Of a stretch of 51,292 nt of DNA, positions 23,235 through 32,475 are shown in pieces (the stretch's first letter is position 1; every line of letters starts with the position of its first letter). The notes below the pieces were generated by a model. The model made no database searches. It had not been told where the DNA came from and worked only from the letters and a program-made list of their open reading frames with translations. Source of the DNA: Heliobacteriaceae bacterium (GTDB taxonomy: Bacteria > Bacillota > Desulfitobacteriia > Heliobacteriales > Heliobacteriaceae); contig JAQWAU010000001.1 of NCBI GenBank assembly GCA_028707535.1, forward strand, positions 132,514 to 183,805, in the 5' to 3' direction. The position numbers were made by a program, and so were the translations under genes.

Positions 23235-24359
23235 TTAGAACAAAATCGTTTGTTTACGCAAACTAACATTAATCAAAATCCCCAGACTCATCATATTAGT
23301 CAACATCGCCGACCCACCATAACTAATAAATGGTAAGGGAATCCCCGTTACTGGCATAATCCCCGCCGTCATGCCAATATTGATCATAATATGAAATAAA
23401 AACATCGACATGACCCCGACCACAATTAATGTCCCATAGGTATCCCGGGCTTCTAAAGCAATCCGCAGGGCCCGGAGAATAAAAATAAGAAATAAACAAA
23501 GTAAAGCAGCAACCCCAACAAATCCGAGTTCCTCCCCCACAACCGAAAAAATGAAATCCGTATGGTGTTCCGGCAAGAAATTCAATTGCGCCTGGCTCCC
23601 GTTATACAAACCTTTACCCAAAAGACCGCCGGAACCAATTGCAATCAAAGATTGCCGGATATGATAACCCGAGACCATGGGATCCATATCCGGGTCCAGA
23701 AAAATTATTAATCTTTGGATTTGGTATTCTTTTAACGGTAAAGGCCAGTGCCAGGCAAAATGGCCGTAGAGAGCCAAAGCAACCACCAATAAGCCCCCGC
23801 CACACAGCACGGCCAACAACCTTTTGTTGGCCCCGGCCGCCAAAAGCATCCCCATCATAATTGCGACAAATACCAAAGAAGTACCAAGGTCCGGCTGTTT
23901 AAGGATTAAGGCCATGGGAATCGCCACAAAAGCAAAACAAGGCAGCAAATCCTTGAACGTGTTCAGTCGGTCCTTCCTTTTCGCTAAAAAGTCGGCAAAG
24001 GTTAAAATCAGCAGCAGCTTCGAAAACTCGGAAGGCTGAAATTGAAAACCCCCAATGGGAATCCACCGGTAAGCTCCTTTCACCGGCTCGGCAAAAACCA
24101 ATACCGCCAATAAAATTAAAATGTTGAACACATAAAGGTGCCAAGCATAACGGGCTGCCGTCTGGTACCGGAAAAACATGATGCTGGCAATCACCAGCGT
24201 TCCGGCGCCGATCCAAAAAACTTGTTTGCGCACATATTCCAGCGGTTCCCGGCCGACATTGCCGGATGCACTGCTTAAGATCACCAAGCCGAAGGCCAGC
24301 AGCAGCCCCACTACCACGATCAAGGTAAAATCAATATTTCTGACATGTTTAAGGTCCAA
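23235..24359 (-). CDS. rodA: SEDS peptidoglycan polymerase RodA
   Basis: A 374-residue polytopic membrane protein of the SEDS family, which polymerises lipid II glycan chains with a class B PBP. About ten hydrophobic segments are visible. Signatures include WIPIGGFQFQPSEFSKLLLI, KQPDLGTSLVF, GSGGLLGKGLYNGSQ, FLPEHHTDFIFSVVGEELGF and PVTGIPLPFISYGGSAM. RodA rather than FtsW/SpoVE is inferred from the mre-mrdA-min neighbourhood. The start is TTG at 24359, with GGGAGGA six bases upstream. Confidence 0.93.
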   Translation of the reverse strand: MDLKHVRNIDFTLIVVVGLLLAFGLVILSSASGNVGREPLEYVRKQVFWIGAGTLVIASIMFFRYQTAARYAWHLYVFNILILLAVLVFAEPVKGAYRWIPIGGFQFQPSEFSKLLLILTFADFLAKRKDRLNTFKDLLPCFAFVAIPMALILKQPDLGTSLVFVAIMMGMLLAAGANKRLLAVLCGGGLLVVALALYGHFAWHWPLPLKEYQIQRLIIFLDPDMDPMVSGYHIRQSLIAIGSGGLLGKGLYNGSQAQLNFLPEHHTDFIFSVVGEELGFVGVAALLCLFLIFILRALRIALEARDTYGTLIVVGVMSMFLFHIMINIGMTAGIMPVTGIPLPFISYGGSAMLTNMMSLGILINVSLRKQTILF

Positions 24360-24420
24360 TCCTGATCCTCCCTGCCGTAAGCATCCGGAGCATTTTCATT
24401 ATAGGCCATCCCGAAGGTAA

Positions 24421-24453
24421 AGAAAACCCCCGAAACCTTGGCCGTTCCGGGGG
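24421..24453 (-). terminator. intrinsic terminator between minE and rodA
   Basis: A 10-bp stem (CCCCCGGAAC paired with GTTTCGGGGG, one G-U) is followed by TTTTCTTT on the minus strand, about 15 bases after the minE stop and 60 bases before the rodA start. Confidence 0.8.
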
Positions 24454-24469
24454 ATTGCTTTATCCGTAA

Positions 24470-24757
24470 TCAAGACCAGTTAGCCCGTTGGCGACGTTTC
24501 ATCCCCAAAATAGGAATGCTGGCCACCAGGGCTACCGAGCTGTCCTCGTTGCTCAGGTTCACTTCCAACGCCTGGACATCGATTTCCATATAGTTAGAGA
24601 TCACCCGGATTAAGTCCTCCTTGAGGTCTTCCAGTACTTCCGGCGCAATACTATTCCGGTCATGAACCAGAACAAGACGCAGGCGCTCTTTGGCTACATT
24701 CTTGCTGCCGGAACCCTCCCGGCCAAACACCCGGCTTAAAAAATCCAAAACTGCCAT
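24470..24757 (-). CDS. minE: cell division topological specificity factor MinE
   Basis: A 95-residue MinE: the N-terminal membrane-targeting and MinD-contact region (MAVLDFLSRVFGR, then AKERLRLVLVHDRNSIAPEVLEDLKEDLI) and the C-terminal dimerisation domain (VISNYMEIDVQALEVNLSN, VALVASIPI). MinE stimulates the MinD ATPase and drives or shapes its polar distribution so the septum forms at mid-cell. Its presence indicates an oscillating MinCDE system rather than MinCD-DivIVA. ATG has GGAGGAAAG upstream. It follows minD by 30 bp. Confidence 0.96.
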   Translation of the reverse strand: MAVLDFLSRVFGREGSGSKNVAKERLRLVLVHDRNSIAPEVLEDLKEDLIRVISNYMEIDVQALEVNLSNEDSSVALVASIPILGMKRRQRANWS

Positions 24758-24787
24758 CGGGGCTTTCCTCCTTCCTGCCGGTGGGCC

Positions 24788-25591
24788 CTACCGGCGCCCG
24801 AGGCCGAAAAGTTTACGCATCCGGTCCATAAACCCATCGGGTTCTAAATCGGTCAGGGGTACGTCAACCCCTGTCAGCCGCCGGGTAATATTCCGAAAAG
24901 CTTGTCCGGCCCGTGACTTTTCATCCAGAACGGCCGGTTCCCCCTTATTTGTTGAAACAATGATCAGATCATCTTCCGGCACAACCCCTAACACATCGAT
25001 CGCCAGGATTTCCACCATATCCTCGATCGACATCATGTCACCTTTTCTAACCATCCCAGGACGTAAGCGGTTAATAATCAACCGGGGGTTACGTAGTTCT
25101 TGCGCTTCCAGCAGACCAACAATCCGGTCGGCATCCCTGATCGCCGATACTTCAGGGGTAGTGATCACAATCGCCTTTTCCGCCCCGGCAACCGCATTCC
25201 GAAAACCCTGCTCAATACCGGCCGGGCAATCAATCAACACGAAATCAAAATCCTTTTTCAATTCTTCACAAAGCTTTCGCATTTGGTTAGGATTAACGGC
25301 CGTCTTATCTCTGGTCTGAGCCGCCGGTAAAAGGCATAAGCGGCCATCGGAAAAACGTTTATCTTTAATTAAAGCCTTGTTAACCGAAATTTGGCCGCTG
25401 GTGGCATCAACAATATCGTAAACTATCCGGTTTTCTAATCCCATAACCACATCCAGATTCCGCAACCCGATATCCGTATCCACCAAAACAACCTTGTAAC
25501 CTAAAGCAGCCAAACCCGCCCCGAGATTGGCCGTTGTTGTCGTCTTGCCTACCCCGCCCTTACCGGAGGTGATTACGATAACTTCGCCCAT
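24788..25591 (-). CDS. minD: septum site-determining ATPase MinD
   Basis: A 267-residue deviant-Walker ATPase: ITSGKGGVGKTTTTANLGAGL at the N-terminus, VVLVDTDIGLRNLDVVMGLE, and DFVLIDCPAGIEQGF. The C-terminal amphipathic helix FMDRMRKLFGLGRR is the membrane-targeting sequence. It recruits MinC to the membrane and is controlled by MinE. AAAGGAGG precedes the ATG. Part of minC-minD-minE. Confidence 0.97.
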   Translation of the reverse strand: MGEVIVITSGKGGVGKTTTTANLGAGLAALGYKVVLVDTDIGLRNLDVVMGLENRIVYDIVDATSGQISVNKALIKDKRFSDGRLCLLPAAQTRDKTAVNPNQMRKLCEELKKDFDFVLIDCPAGIEQGFRNAVAGAEKAIVITTPEVSAIRDADRIVGLLEAQELRNPRLIINRLRPGMVRKGDMMSIEDMVEILAIDVLGVVPEDDLIIVSTNKGEPAVLDEKSRAGQAFRNITRRLTGVDVPLTDLEPDGFMDRMRKLFGLGRR

Positions 25592-25647
25592 TAACTTTCC
25601 TCCTTTAGTCTCCCGGAAAACGCCGCTCTGCGACGGTTATCCGGCGG

Positions 25648-26463
25648 TTAATTGCTTTTGTTTCCGAATAAATAACGCTCAATAGTAACCACCCCGTCCC
25701 TAATCCGGGCAATTTCCGGATGGTCGGGCATCGGATCATCGTCATCAGGCGGCCGGGTAATATGGTTCGCAATTCGTAATTGGGTAGGTCGCAACCGAAA
25801 AGCGACAATCACTGAATCTTGCCTGCCTAATGCCCCGGCATGGGCAACCCCCCGAAAACAACCCATCACGATGATATTCCCACCGGCGACAACTTCCGCT
25901 CCCGGATTAACATCCCCCAAGATGACGACATTACCGGGATAGCGCACGGCCTGTCCTGATCGCAGGGTCCGCTGGATCAGCAGGGTCTGCTCGTCCCCCC
26001 CTTGGGTAATGACCGAGGCCTCTTGACCCAAGGTGCCTGCCGTTTCCGACCCAGGTGAAGGCCTGGCTGAAGATTCGCCCTGGTTAGCCGGCAACTGCCA
26101 CTCCCCCACCACGTCGACGTCTTCGCCGGTTTCGTATAAATGATTGGCAATTTGGTAGATCCGTTCCCGGTTGCCTTTCACAACCACTTCCTCCTCAGTG
26201 CCTGAAATATCAGGAGGCTCACCTGTAATTCCGCGCAGAATCAACCCATATGACGGCAATAACGTCTCCAACCGGCCTTTTTCCACCGGGGTTAATTGGC
26301 GGTGACCAACATCAACCAACACATTGGCACCGACCAAAAAACAGTCAGCAGCACCCAACTTTTCTTCAATCGCCGCCACCAGAGTGAGGAAATCACACTG
26401 GGAATCCAAATATAAGACTAAGCCGTCCTTAGAGCCTTTAATTACGATGTCTGCCTTTTTCAT
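25648..26463 (-). CDS. minC: septum site-determining protein MinC
   Basis: A 271-residue FtsZ inhibitor. The N-terminal domain (about 1-105, starting MKKADIVIKGSKDGLVLYLD) acts on FtsZ. A Ser/Pro-rich linker (~125-160) leads to the C-terminal right-handed beta-helix (LRSGQAVRYPGNVVILGDVNPG, GCFRGVAHAGALG), which dimerises and binds MinD. The exact start is uncertain: ATG at 26463 fits the family and has only AGGG close by, while the ATG at 26481 sits one base after AAGGGGGA. It leads the min operon after the mrdA terminator; the 26482-26554 stretch is AT-rich and probably holds the promoter. Confidence 0.94.
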   Translation of the reverse strand: MKKADIVIKGSKDGLVLYLDSQCDFLTLVAAIEEKLGAADCFLVGANVLVDVGHRQLTPVEKGRLETLLPSYGLILRGITGEPPDISGTEEEVVVKGNRERIYQIANHLYETGEDVDVVGEWQLPANQGESSARPSPGSETAGTLGQEASVITQGGDEQTLLIQRTLRSGQAVRYPGNVVILGDVNPGAEVVAGGNIIVMGCFRGVAHAGALGRQDSVIVAFRLRPTQLRIANHITRPPDDDDPMPDHPEIARIRDGVVTIERYLFGNKSN

Positions 26464-26554
26464 TGCCCTAATTGTCGCCATTCCCCCTTAGGTGATTTCC
26501 ATATCTTTACCAGTTTTAATTCAACAATTTATAATGAATTCCTTCACCGCAACT

Positions 26555-26585
26555 AAAAAAAAAAACGAAGCTTAGCCGGCCTCGT
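26555..26585 (-). terminator. intrinsic terminator after mrdA
   Basis: On the minus strand ACGAGGC pairs with GCTTCGT across a CGGCTAA loop and runs into a tract of ten or more T residues. It closes the mreBCD-mrdA transcript before minCDE. Confidence 0.85.
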
Positions 26586-26592
26586 CGGTTGT

Positions 26593-28701
26593 TTATTCCT
26601 CAACCCGGCCAAAAGGCACCAGGTTTGTTAGTTCACTCTTTTTCGCGCCAAAATATTGTTCTAAAACCGCCCGGGCAATCATGCCTGCTGAAGACCCGCC
26701 ATGGTAACCATACTCCACAACACCGGCAAAGGCAACCTCCGGGTTGTCGTAAGGAGCAAAGGCAACGAAAATGCCGTGGTAATCCCGGTCCTTGACGTCC
26801 CCCACCCGCCCGGTTTCCGCCGTACCGGTCTTGGCCGCGACTTTGACAGGGAAATCCTGAAATAGATAATTAGCCGTACCGCCGGGTTCCGTTACCGCCA
26901 ACATCCCCCGCCGGACCAGGGCCATGTTTTCGGCAGAAAGCGCCGCTTGATTTAACAGCACGGGGGAAAACTGCTGAACTAAATTCCCCTCCGCCGTTTC
27001 GATCCGGTCGACTAAGTAAGGCTGAAACCGGCTGCCACCATTAGCCAAGGTGGCAATATAGTTGGCCAACTGCAGCACCGTATACTGGTTGCGGCCTTGA
27101 CCGATGGAGGTATTGTAGGTTTCGTACGCCTGCCAAGTCGGCCAATATTTTAAATCGTTCTGATAATCCCGTTCGATAATTTTACGTAATTCGGCGTCTT
27201 TTTTTTGGACTTTTTCGCGTTCAGCTTCGGTAACCACCGCAGCCAGTTTTTCCTGAGTCTGTTTCTCCAGTTCTTGAAGCCGGGATTTATAACGATTGTT
27301 GGCGTATGAGTTTCCCCAGGCGCGTTTCCAATCCCGTCCCGGCAATAAACCTTCCTCTTCACCCGGTAATGAAATACCGGTTTCCTGCCCCAAGCCTAAT
27401 TCCCGGGCAACCCGGTTAATGGAATCAATAGTTGCCCGGCGGCCCATTTCCTGGAAATACACGTTGCAGGAAGTAGCCATCGCTTTATAAAAATCAACCG
27501 TTCCGTGGACACCCCAACATTTGATATAGGGCTTCTCCCAATAAGCCCCCGTACAGGTGACCGTCTCCCGGGGATTCAACTTCCCTGCTTCCAGGGCCGC
27601 CAACGCCGTAATCGGCTTAAAGGTGGAGCCTGGGGGATAAGCGGCTTGAATCGCCCGGTTAATGTGGGCCGGAGGATTGGAACGATGATAATAATCAGCG
27701 GTTTCCTGGTCTAAAGGACCGACAAAATCATTAGGGTTCAATATAGGACGTGACACCATCGCCAGAATGGCCCCGGTACGGACATTGATCAAAACGGCCG
27801 AACCGGCTTGGGCCTTGGGCAAATCCTTTTGCAAACGCTTTAAGGTTTCATCCATTGAGTCTTCCATACATTTTTGCAACTGGGCGTCAATGGTCAGCAC
27901 CAGCCTGTTGCCGGGAACCGGATTTTGATTGTAAAATATCCGGACCGGCCGGTTTGTATTGTTGACTTCCACCTGCTGGTAGCCATCCTGCCCGCGGAGG
28001 TACTTTTCGTAACCTTTTTCCAGGCCGAACTTGCCGATCATTTCACCTAAACGGTAGTTCTCGTCGGCATAGCGTTTCATTTCCTCCGGACTGATTTCCC
28101 GGACATAGCCCATCAGGTGTCCGGCAATCTGGTTCCCCTCATAAGGCGGATAATACCGGACCGGGACTTTTTCCACTACCACCCCGGGCAGTTCCATCCT
28201 TCTTTCTTCCAGCGAAGCGACTTCCTGTTCGGTCAAGCCGGACTTAATTAAAATGGGTTCGTACAACCGGAAGTTACTTTTGTCAATCTGTTCCTGAATA
28301 TATGCCGGGGAAATTTTCGGGTCGTTCGGGCCTAAAATTGCCGCCACTTTGTTTTTCACCAGTTCGATATTGCCGCCTTTAACCCCTAAGTAGGTGATAT
28401 AGGCATTGTAAACAGGTACAGAAGTAGCCAATACGACACCATTTTTGTCGGCCATGTCGCCCCGCATTGCCTGGATGGGCAATAGTTTGATCCGGTTTTC
28501 TTCGGAAGTCGTTTGGTATTGTTCTCTGGCGATAAACTGCAGATACCCCAAACGGCAAAACAACCCACCAAAAATAAGCAGGATAATCACCACAAAAACC
28601 CGTAAGGTCTTCTCCAATTCCTTGCGTTTTTTGGCGGCTTCCGGGTCAGTAGTCAATCCGTTCGCATATTCCCCTAGTAGACCAAAAAATTTACCGGTCA
28701 T
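26593..28701 (-). CDS. mrdA: penicillin-binding protein 2 (class B transpeptidase, MrdA)
   Basis: A 702-residue class B PBP that cross-links peptidoglycan during elongation with RodA and MreBCD. One N-terminal transmembrane helix (LRVFVVIILLIFGGLFCRLGYL) anchors it; the dimerisation domain follows (MRGDMADKNGVVLATSVPVY). The transpeptidase domain carries PPGSTFKP (active-site serine, SxxK), ATSCNVYF (SxN) and VAAKTGTAETG (KTG). A lysine- and glutamate-rich insert near residues 480-525 is unusual and looks coiled-coil-like. The start overlaps the mreD stop. Confidence 0.95.
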   Translation of the reverse strand: MTGKFFGLLGEYANGLTTDPEAAKKRKELEKTLRVFVVIILLIFGGLFCRLGYLQFIAREQYQTTSEENRIKLLPIQAMRGDMADKNGVVLATSVPVYNAYITYLGVKGGNIELVKNKVAAILGPNDPKISPAYIQEQIDKSNFRLYEPILIKSGLTEQEVASLEERRMELPGVVVEKVPVRYYPPYEGNQIAGHLMGYVREISPEEMKRYADENYRLGEMIGKFGLEKGYEKYLRGQDGYQQVEVNNTNRPVRIFYNQNPVPGNRLVLTIDAQLQKCMEDSMDETLKRLQKDLPKAQAGSAVLINVRTGAILAMVSRPILNPNDFVGPLDQETADYYHRSNPPAHINRAIQAAYPPGSTFKPITALAALEAGKLNPRETVTCTGAYWEKPYIKCWGVHGTVDFYKAMATSCNVYFQEMGRRATIDSINRVARELGLGQETGISLPGEEEGLLPGRDWKRAWGNSYANNRYKSRLQELEKQTQEKLAAVVTEAEREKVQKKDAELRKIIERDYQNDLKYWPTWQAYETYNTSIGQGRNQYTVLQLANYIATLANGGSRFQPYLVDRIETAEGNLVQQFSPVLLNQAALSAENMALVRRGMLAVTEPGGTANYLFQDFPVKVAAKTGTAETGRVGDVKDRDYHGIFVAFAPYDNPEVAFAGVVEYGYHGGSSAGMIARAVLEQYFGAKKSELTNLVPFGRVEE

Positions 28702-29204
28702 GATCCGACAACTTCTTTTTTACGCAGCCAACCTTCATTTGATATCCGGAGAAAGTATCCGTACAACAAAGAAGCGGCGGCAGTATTGTATAGGGTCTGC
28801 AACACCAATAAATCAACAACCATATTGAATGAAAGCCGCAATCCGGCGAAAAGCGCCAAGCCAAACGCAACAACGTGAAAAAGGATCGTACCCCCAAATA
28901 CACTTCCCATCGGCACCAAAAGATTGTCTTTATAAAGCCGGTACTCCAACATACCCAGTACGGCTCCGACAGCCGCAAAAGCCAAGGCATTCAAACCGAG
29001 ATACCGGCCGGAAGCCAAATCCAAAAACAACCCGGCCAGGAAACCGAAAATGCCGCCTGCCCGGCTCCCGTTTAATATGGCAAAAAAGCAAACCAGGATT
29101 AATACCAAGTTTGGTTTGACCCCACCGATCTCGAAGTAGGTCAATAAAGTTGTCTGCAGTATTACATTTAAAAATAGAAATAGAAAAAGGCCTATGTAAC
29201 GCAC
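28698..29204 (-). CDS. mreD: rod shape-determining protein MreD
   Basis: A 168-residue integral membrane protein with about five hydrophobic segments (IGLFLFLFLNVILQTTLL, NLVLILVCFFAIL, GGIFGFLAGLFLDLASG and others). Sequence is weakly conserved, as usual for MreD, but size, FGFLxGLxxDL-type motif and position between mreC and mrdA make the call firm. GTG start with AGGAGG about eleven bases upstream; its start abuts the mreC stop and its stop overlaps mrdA. Confidence 0.93.
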   Translation of the reverse strand: MRYIGLFLFLFLNVILQTTLLTYFEIGGVKPNLVLILVCFFAILNGSRAGGIFGFLAGLFLDLASGRYLGLNALAFAAVGAVLGMLEYRLYKDNLLVPMGSVFGGTILFHVVAFGLALFAGLRLSFNMVVDLLVLQTLYNTAAASLLYGYFLRISNEGWLRKKEVVGS

Positions 29205-30050
29205 CTATTCAATATCCTCCTGTTTGTAGACTTTTTTAACCAAGAATACTTCTTCCAAACGTTGAAAGTCTACAGCGGGCCGGATCGTGGCGCGTTTAGT
29301 CAAACCATTTGGTTCCGGCTCGATCCCGACAACATACCCGATCCTTAACCCCCGGGGGTACAAAGAACCTAACCCGGAAGTAAGGATCATCTGTCCTTCT
29401 TTCACAACCGCATCACGCCGGAGGTGAACCATTTGCAGCAAGCCGGAACCATCGGCTTTCGCCTCGACAATACCAGGCTCCCGGGAAATTTGGGAAATAC
29501 CTGGTACCGGCCCTTCCCGGTCAATTATTAATAATACCTGACATGAGCGCGGTGATACGGATACCACGTGGCCAATCAAGCCATCATTGTTAATTACCAC
29601 CATGTCTTTAAGGATACCATCATTGCTGCCATGGTCGAGGGTAAGTGTATGGAACCAAGTACCTGGATCCCGGGCGATCACCCGGACAGCAAGCAGTTCG
29701 TAGTTAGCTTCCTTTTCCTGTTTAAAGGCCAAGAATTCCCGCAAGCGAATATTCTCCACCTGGTATTGCCTCAGGAGGGCATTTTCCCGGCGTAGTTCCC
29801 CGTTTTCCCGGCGCAAAGCTTCGCTATCCTCTTTCACCTGTTGGTAATTAACCACCGCCTGCCCAATCGCCCCAATATGACGGGTAACCCCGGAAATACC
29901 CATCTGCAGGGGAGTTAATACTGCTTGTACCGACTGTTCGACCACGGTATTTCCGGCACGCTCCACACCGGTTACCCGCAGGAGGCCAAGGCAAACAATA
30001 ATGCCTAAACCGACGACAACCAAGGTCTTCCTGACACCTTTGCGGGCCAA
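29205..30050 (-). CDS. mreC: rod shape-determining protein MreC
   Basis: A 281-residue bitopic protein that links MreB inside to the PBPs outside. It has an N-terminal membrane anchor (TLVVVGLGIIVCLGLLRVTG), a coiled coil (~65-100, EDSEALRRENGELRRENALL) and the periplasm-type beta domains (VIARDPGTWFHTLTLDHGSNDGI in part, GLIGHVVSVSPRSCQVLLI, ILTSGLGSLYPRGLRIGYV). The TTG start at 30050 has AAGGGGG seven bases upstream. It lies 15 bp after mreB. Confidence 0.95.
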   Translation of the reverse strand: MARKGVRKTLVVVGLGIIVCLGLLRVTGVERAGNTVVEQSVQAVLTPLQMGISGVTRHIGAIGQAVVNYQQVKEDSEALRRENGELRRENALLRQYQVENIRLREFLAFKQEKEANYELLAVRVIARDPGTWFHTLTLDHGSNDGILKDMVVINNDGLIGHVVSVSPRSCQVLLIIDREGPVPGISQISREPGIVEAKADGSGLLQMVHLRRDAVVKEGQMILTSGLGSLYPRGLRIGYVVGIEPEPNGLTKRATIRPAVDFQRLEEVFLVKKVYKQEDIE

Positions 30051-30065
30051 CTGGCTTCCCCCTTA

Positions 30066-31091
30066 CTAGCCCAGCCTCTTTTGCGGAATTAAGACCCGCT
30101 TTAGTACCGAGATGTTTTCCAGTACCCGGCCGGTACCTAAAGCAACGGCTGCTAACGGTTCTTCGGCCAGATACACGGGCATGCCGGTTTGAATACTGAT
30201 CAACCGGTCCAATCCGCGCAAAAGCGAACCTCCCCCAGCCATAATTATACCATGTTCCATCAAGTCGGCTGCCAGTTCGGGTGGTGTCTTTTCTAAACAA
30301 ACCTTGATCGCATCAATGATCGACTCAACTGGTTCGGATAAAGCCTTCTGAATCTCCTCGGCAGTAACCACGATCGTTTTAGGCAGCCCGGAAACCAGAT
30401 CCCGGCCCCGAACATCCGCCGTTTCCATCATTTGGTCTTTATCAAAGTAAGCAGCACCCAAACGAATCTTAATCTCTTCCGCGGTCCTCTCCCCGATCGC
30501 TAGATTGTACTGCCGCTTAATATACTGACTAATCGCTTCATCCATTTCATCACCAGCCACCCGAACCGACTTGGAAGTAACAATACCGCCTAAGGAAATT
30601 ACCCCAACCTCCGTGGTGCCCCCACCAATATCGACCATCATGTTGCCGGTTGGTTCGTGGACCGGTAATCCGGCGCCAATAGCTGCTGCCATCGGCTCTT
30701 CAATCAGGTAGGCTTCCTTGGCCCCGGCCTGCAAAGTGGCCTCTTTGACCGCCCGTTCTTCCACGGCCGTAACCCCGCAAGGCACACACACCACTACCCG
30801 TACCCGCACAAACATGCCGGCTCCCTTGAGTGCTCTACGGATAAAATACTTCAGCATGGCCATCGTAATGTCAAAATCAGCAATCACGCCATCTTTCATT
30901 GGCCTGATTGCCGTAATATTGCCTGGCGTCCGGCCAATCATCCGCTTAGCTTCCTCACCGACCGCCAAAACCGCACCGGTATCCCTTTGCACCGCCACTA
31001 CAGATGGCTCCCGCAAAATGATTCCTTTACCCTTGACATGAACCACTGTATTGGCCGTACCCAGATCAATTCCCATATCTCTGGTAAGCAT
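30066..31091 (-). CDS. mreB: rod shape-determining protein MreB (bacterial actin)
   Basis: A 341-residue actin-like ATPase: [19 protein letters not shown] (phosphate 1), [37 protein letters not shown] (phosphate 2) and [18 protein letters not shown] (adenosine). It forms membrane-associated filaments that guide the elongation machinery. ATG at 31091 has AAAGGAG seven bases upstream; the longer frame to 31181 adds 30 non-conserved residues. The order radC-mreB-mreC-mreD is conserved in Firmicutes. Confidence 0.96.
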   Translation of the reverse strand: MLTRDMGIDLGTANTVVHVKGKGIILREPSVVAVQRDTGAVLAVGEEAKRMIGRTPGNITAIRPMKDGVIADFDITMAMLKYFIRRALKGAGMFVRVRVVVCVPCGVTAVEERAVKEATLQAGAKEAYLIEEPMAAAIGAGLPVHEPTGNMMVDIGGGTTEVGVISLGGIVTSKSVRVAGDEMDEAISQYIKRQYNLAIGERTAEEIKIRLGAAYFDKDQMMETADVRGRDLVSGLPKTIVVTAEEIQKALSEPVESIIDAIKVCLEKTPPELAADLMEHGIIMAGGGSLLRGLDRLISIQTGMPVYLAEEPLAAVALGTGRVLENISVLKRVLIPQKRLG

Positions 31092-31134
31092 CCAAAAACT
31101 CCTTTTATGAAACTCACCGGTTGGTAGGCCAGCC

Positions 31135-31821
31135 CTAAATATATCCCTGTTCTTTAAGGCTGATATACCGGTTGTCCCCAATAATTACGTGATCCAAAAC
31201 TTCAATTCCCAACAACCTTCCGGCTTCCACAATCCGCTGGGTGATCTCCCGGTCCTCCCGAGACGGACTCGGATCACCGCTGGGATGATTATGTACGAGG
31301 ATTACGGCGGCCGCACTTTTCCGAATTAATGGTTTAAACAGCTCCCGGGGATGAACCAGAGAGGCCGATAAACTGCCTATAGATATGTCTTCGATCCCCA
31401 GCACCTGGTTCTTGGTGTTCAAGGCGATCGCCCGAAAATATTCTTTATCCAGAAACCGCATTTCCTCCATTACCAAGTGGCTAACATCCGCCGGCGAACG
31501 CACAGCCGGCCTGCTCTGGGGTGCCGCTGACGCAATCCGCCGGCCCAGCTCAACCGCCGCTTTGACTTGGCTGGCTTTAGCCGGCCCTAATCCTTTCAAG
31601 GTACTTAATTCTTCCACCGACGCTTCCGCAAGAAACGGCAAACCGCCCTTTTTCAGCAGCCGGTGGGCCAAGTCAATCGCCGTTTCACCCCTAGGCCCGG
31701 TCCGTAACAAGATCGCCAACAACTCCGCATTGGTAAGTGCTGCCGGACCGGCGGCCAAAAGGCGCTCCCGCGGCCGCAGTTCGGCGGGCAAATCTTTGAT
31801 CCGCAAACGGTATTCGCTCAC
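31135..31821 (-). CDS. radC: RadC/YeeS family JAMM protein
   Basis: A 228-residue protein. An N-terminal helix-hairpin-helix-like UPF0758 domain ([38 protein letters not shown]) precedes a JAMM metal site [19 protein letters not shown] (H-x-H-x10-D). The name RadC is historical; a DNA repair role is not proven. GTG at 31821 has AGGAGG six bases upstream and gives the usual family length, so I prefer it to the ATG at 31839. Its start lies 10 bases from the maf stop. Confidence 0.94.
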   Translation of the reverse strand: MSEYRLRIKDLPAELRPRERLLAAGPAALTNAELLAILLRTGPRGETAIDLAHRLLKKGGLPFLAEASVEELSTLKGLGPAKASQVKAAVELGRRIASAAPQSRPAVRSPADVSHLVMEEMRFLDKEYFRAIALNTKNQVLGIEDISIGSLSASLVHPRELFKPLIRKSAAAVILVHNHPSGDPSPSREDREITQRIVEAGRLLGIEVLDHVIIGDNRYISLKEQGYI

Positions 31822-31831
31822 TGAATCCCTC

Positions 31832-32446
31832 CTAGTCATCACGAAAACCGCTCCCGGCTCCTTCCTGGAGCAAGGAATAACCCCACTGCCGCAACAGTTT
31901 GTCCACCAAAACCAAAGGTAATCCGACCACATTAAAATAATCGCCTTCAATCCGTTGGACCAATAACGCCGCTAGTCCTTGGATCCCGTAGGCCCCGGCT
32001 TTATCTAAACAGTCACCGGTCGCCACGTATAAATCAATATCCTCAGCTGATAAATCGCGAAAAAATACTTTGGTTTCTTCAAAACCGCTCAGACTGTCAA
32101 CAATTTCCCCATCCTTAACCCGGAACAAAGCAATCCCGGTAATCACCCGGTGGGAACGGCCCGATAAACAGCGCAACATCACTTTGGCGTGGGCTGCCGT
32201 TTCCGGTTTCCCCAGCACTTCCCGCTCTAACACGACAATCGTATCCGCGCCAAGCACAATCCCGGCATTTAGGCCCTGGCATACCGACCGGGCTTTTGCC
32301 CGGGCCAACGCACACGCCTGGTCCGCCGGCGCCAAACCGGCAAAGCCGTCCTCAGCCACCGCACTGGGCAAAACTTGAAAAGAAATGCCTAAATCCTTAA
32401 GCAACCCGCGTCGCCGGGGGGAAGCCGAAGCCAATACCAACTGCAA
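31832..32446 (-). CDS. maf: Maf-family nucleotide pyrophosphatase
   Basis: A 204-residue house-cleaning pyrophosphatase that hydrolyses dTTP/UTP or modified nucleotides. LVLASASPRRRGLLKDLGI is the substrate loop, VLGADTIVVLEREVLGKP the catalytic aspartate region, and DKAGAYGIQGLAALLVQRIEGDYFNVVGLP (in part) the C-terminal signature of the YhdE type. The start is probably TTG at 32446, six bases after GGGGAGGA; an ATG at 32476 has no site and overlaps the previous stop. Confidence 0.95.
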   Translation of the reverse strand: MQLVLASASPRRRGLLKDLGISFQVLPSAVAEDGFAGLAPADQACALARAKARSVCQGLNAGIVLGADTIVVLEREVLGKPETAAHAKVMLRCLSGRSHRVITGIALFRVKDGEIVDSLSGFEETKVFFRDLSAEDIDLYVATGDCLDKAGAYGIQGLAALLVQRIEGDYFNVVGLPLVLVDKLLRQWGYSLLQEGAGSGFRDD

Positions 32447-32475
32447 ACTGATTCCTCCCCGCTTTTTTGGGATCA

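Noticed and set aside
24690-25319. 209-residue plus-strand frame opposite minD
   Set aside because: Serine- and arginine-rich shadow of a strongly conserved gene on the other strand.
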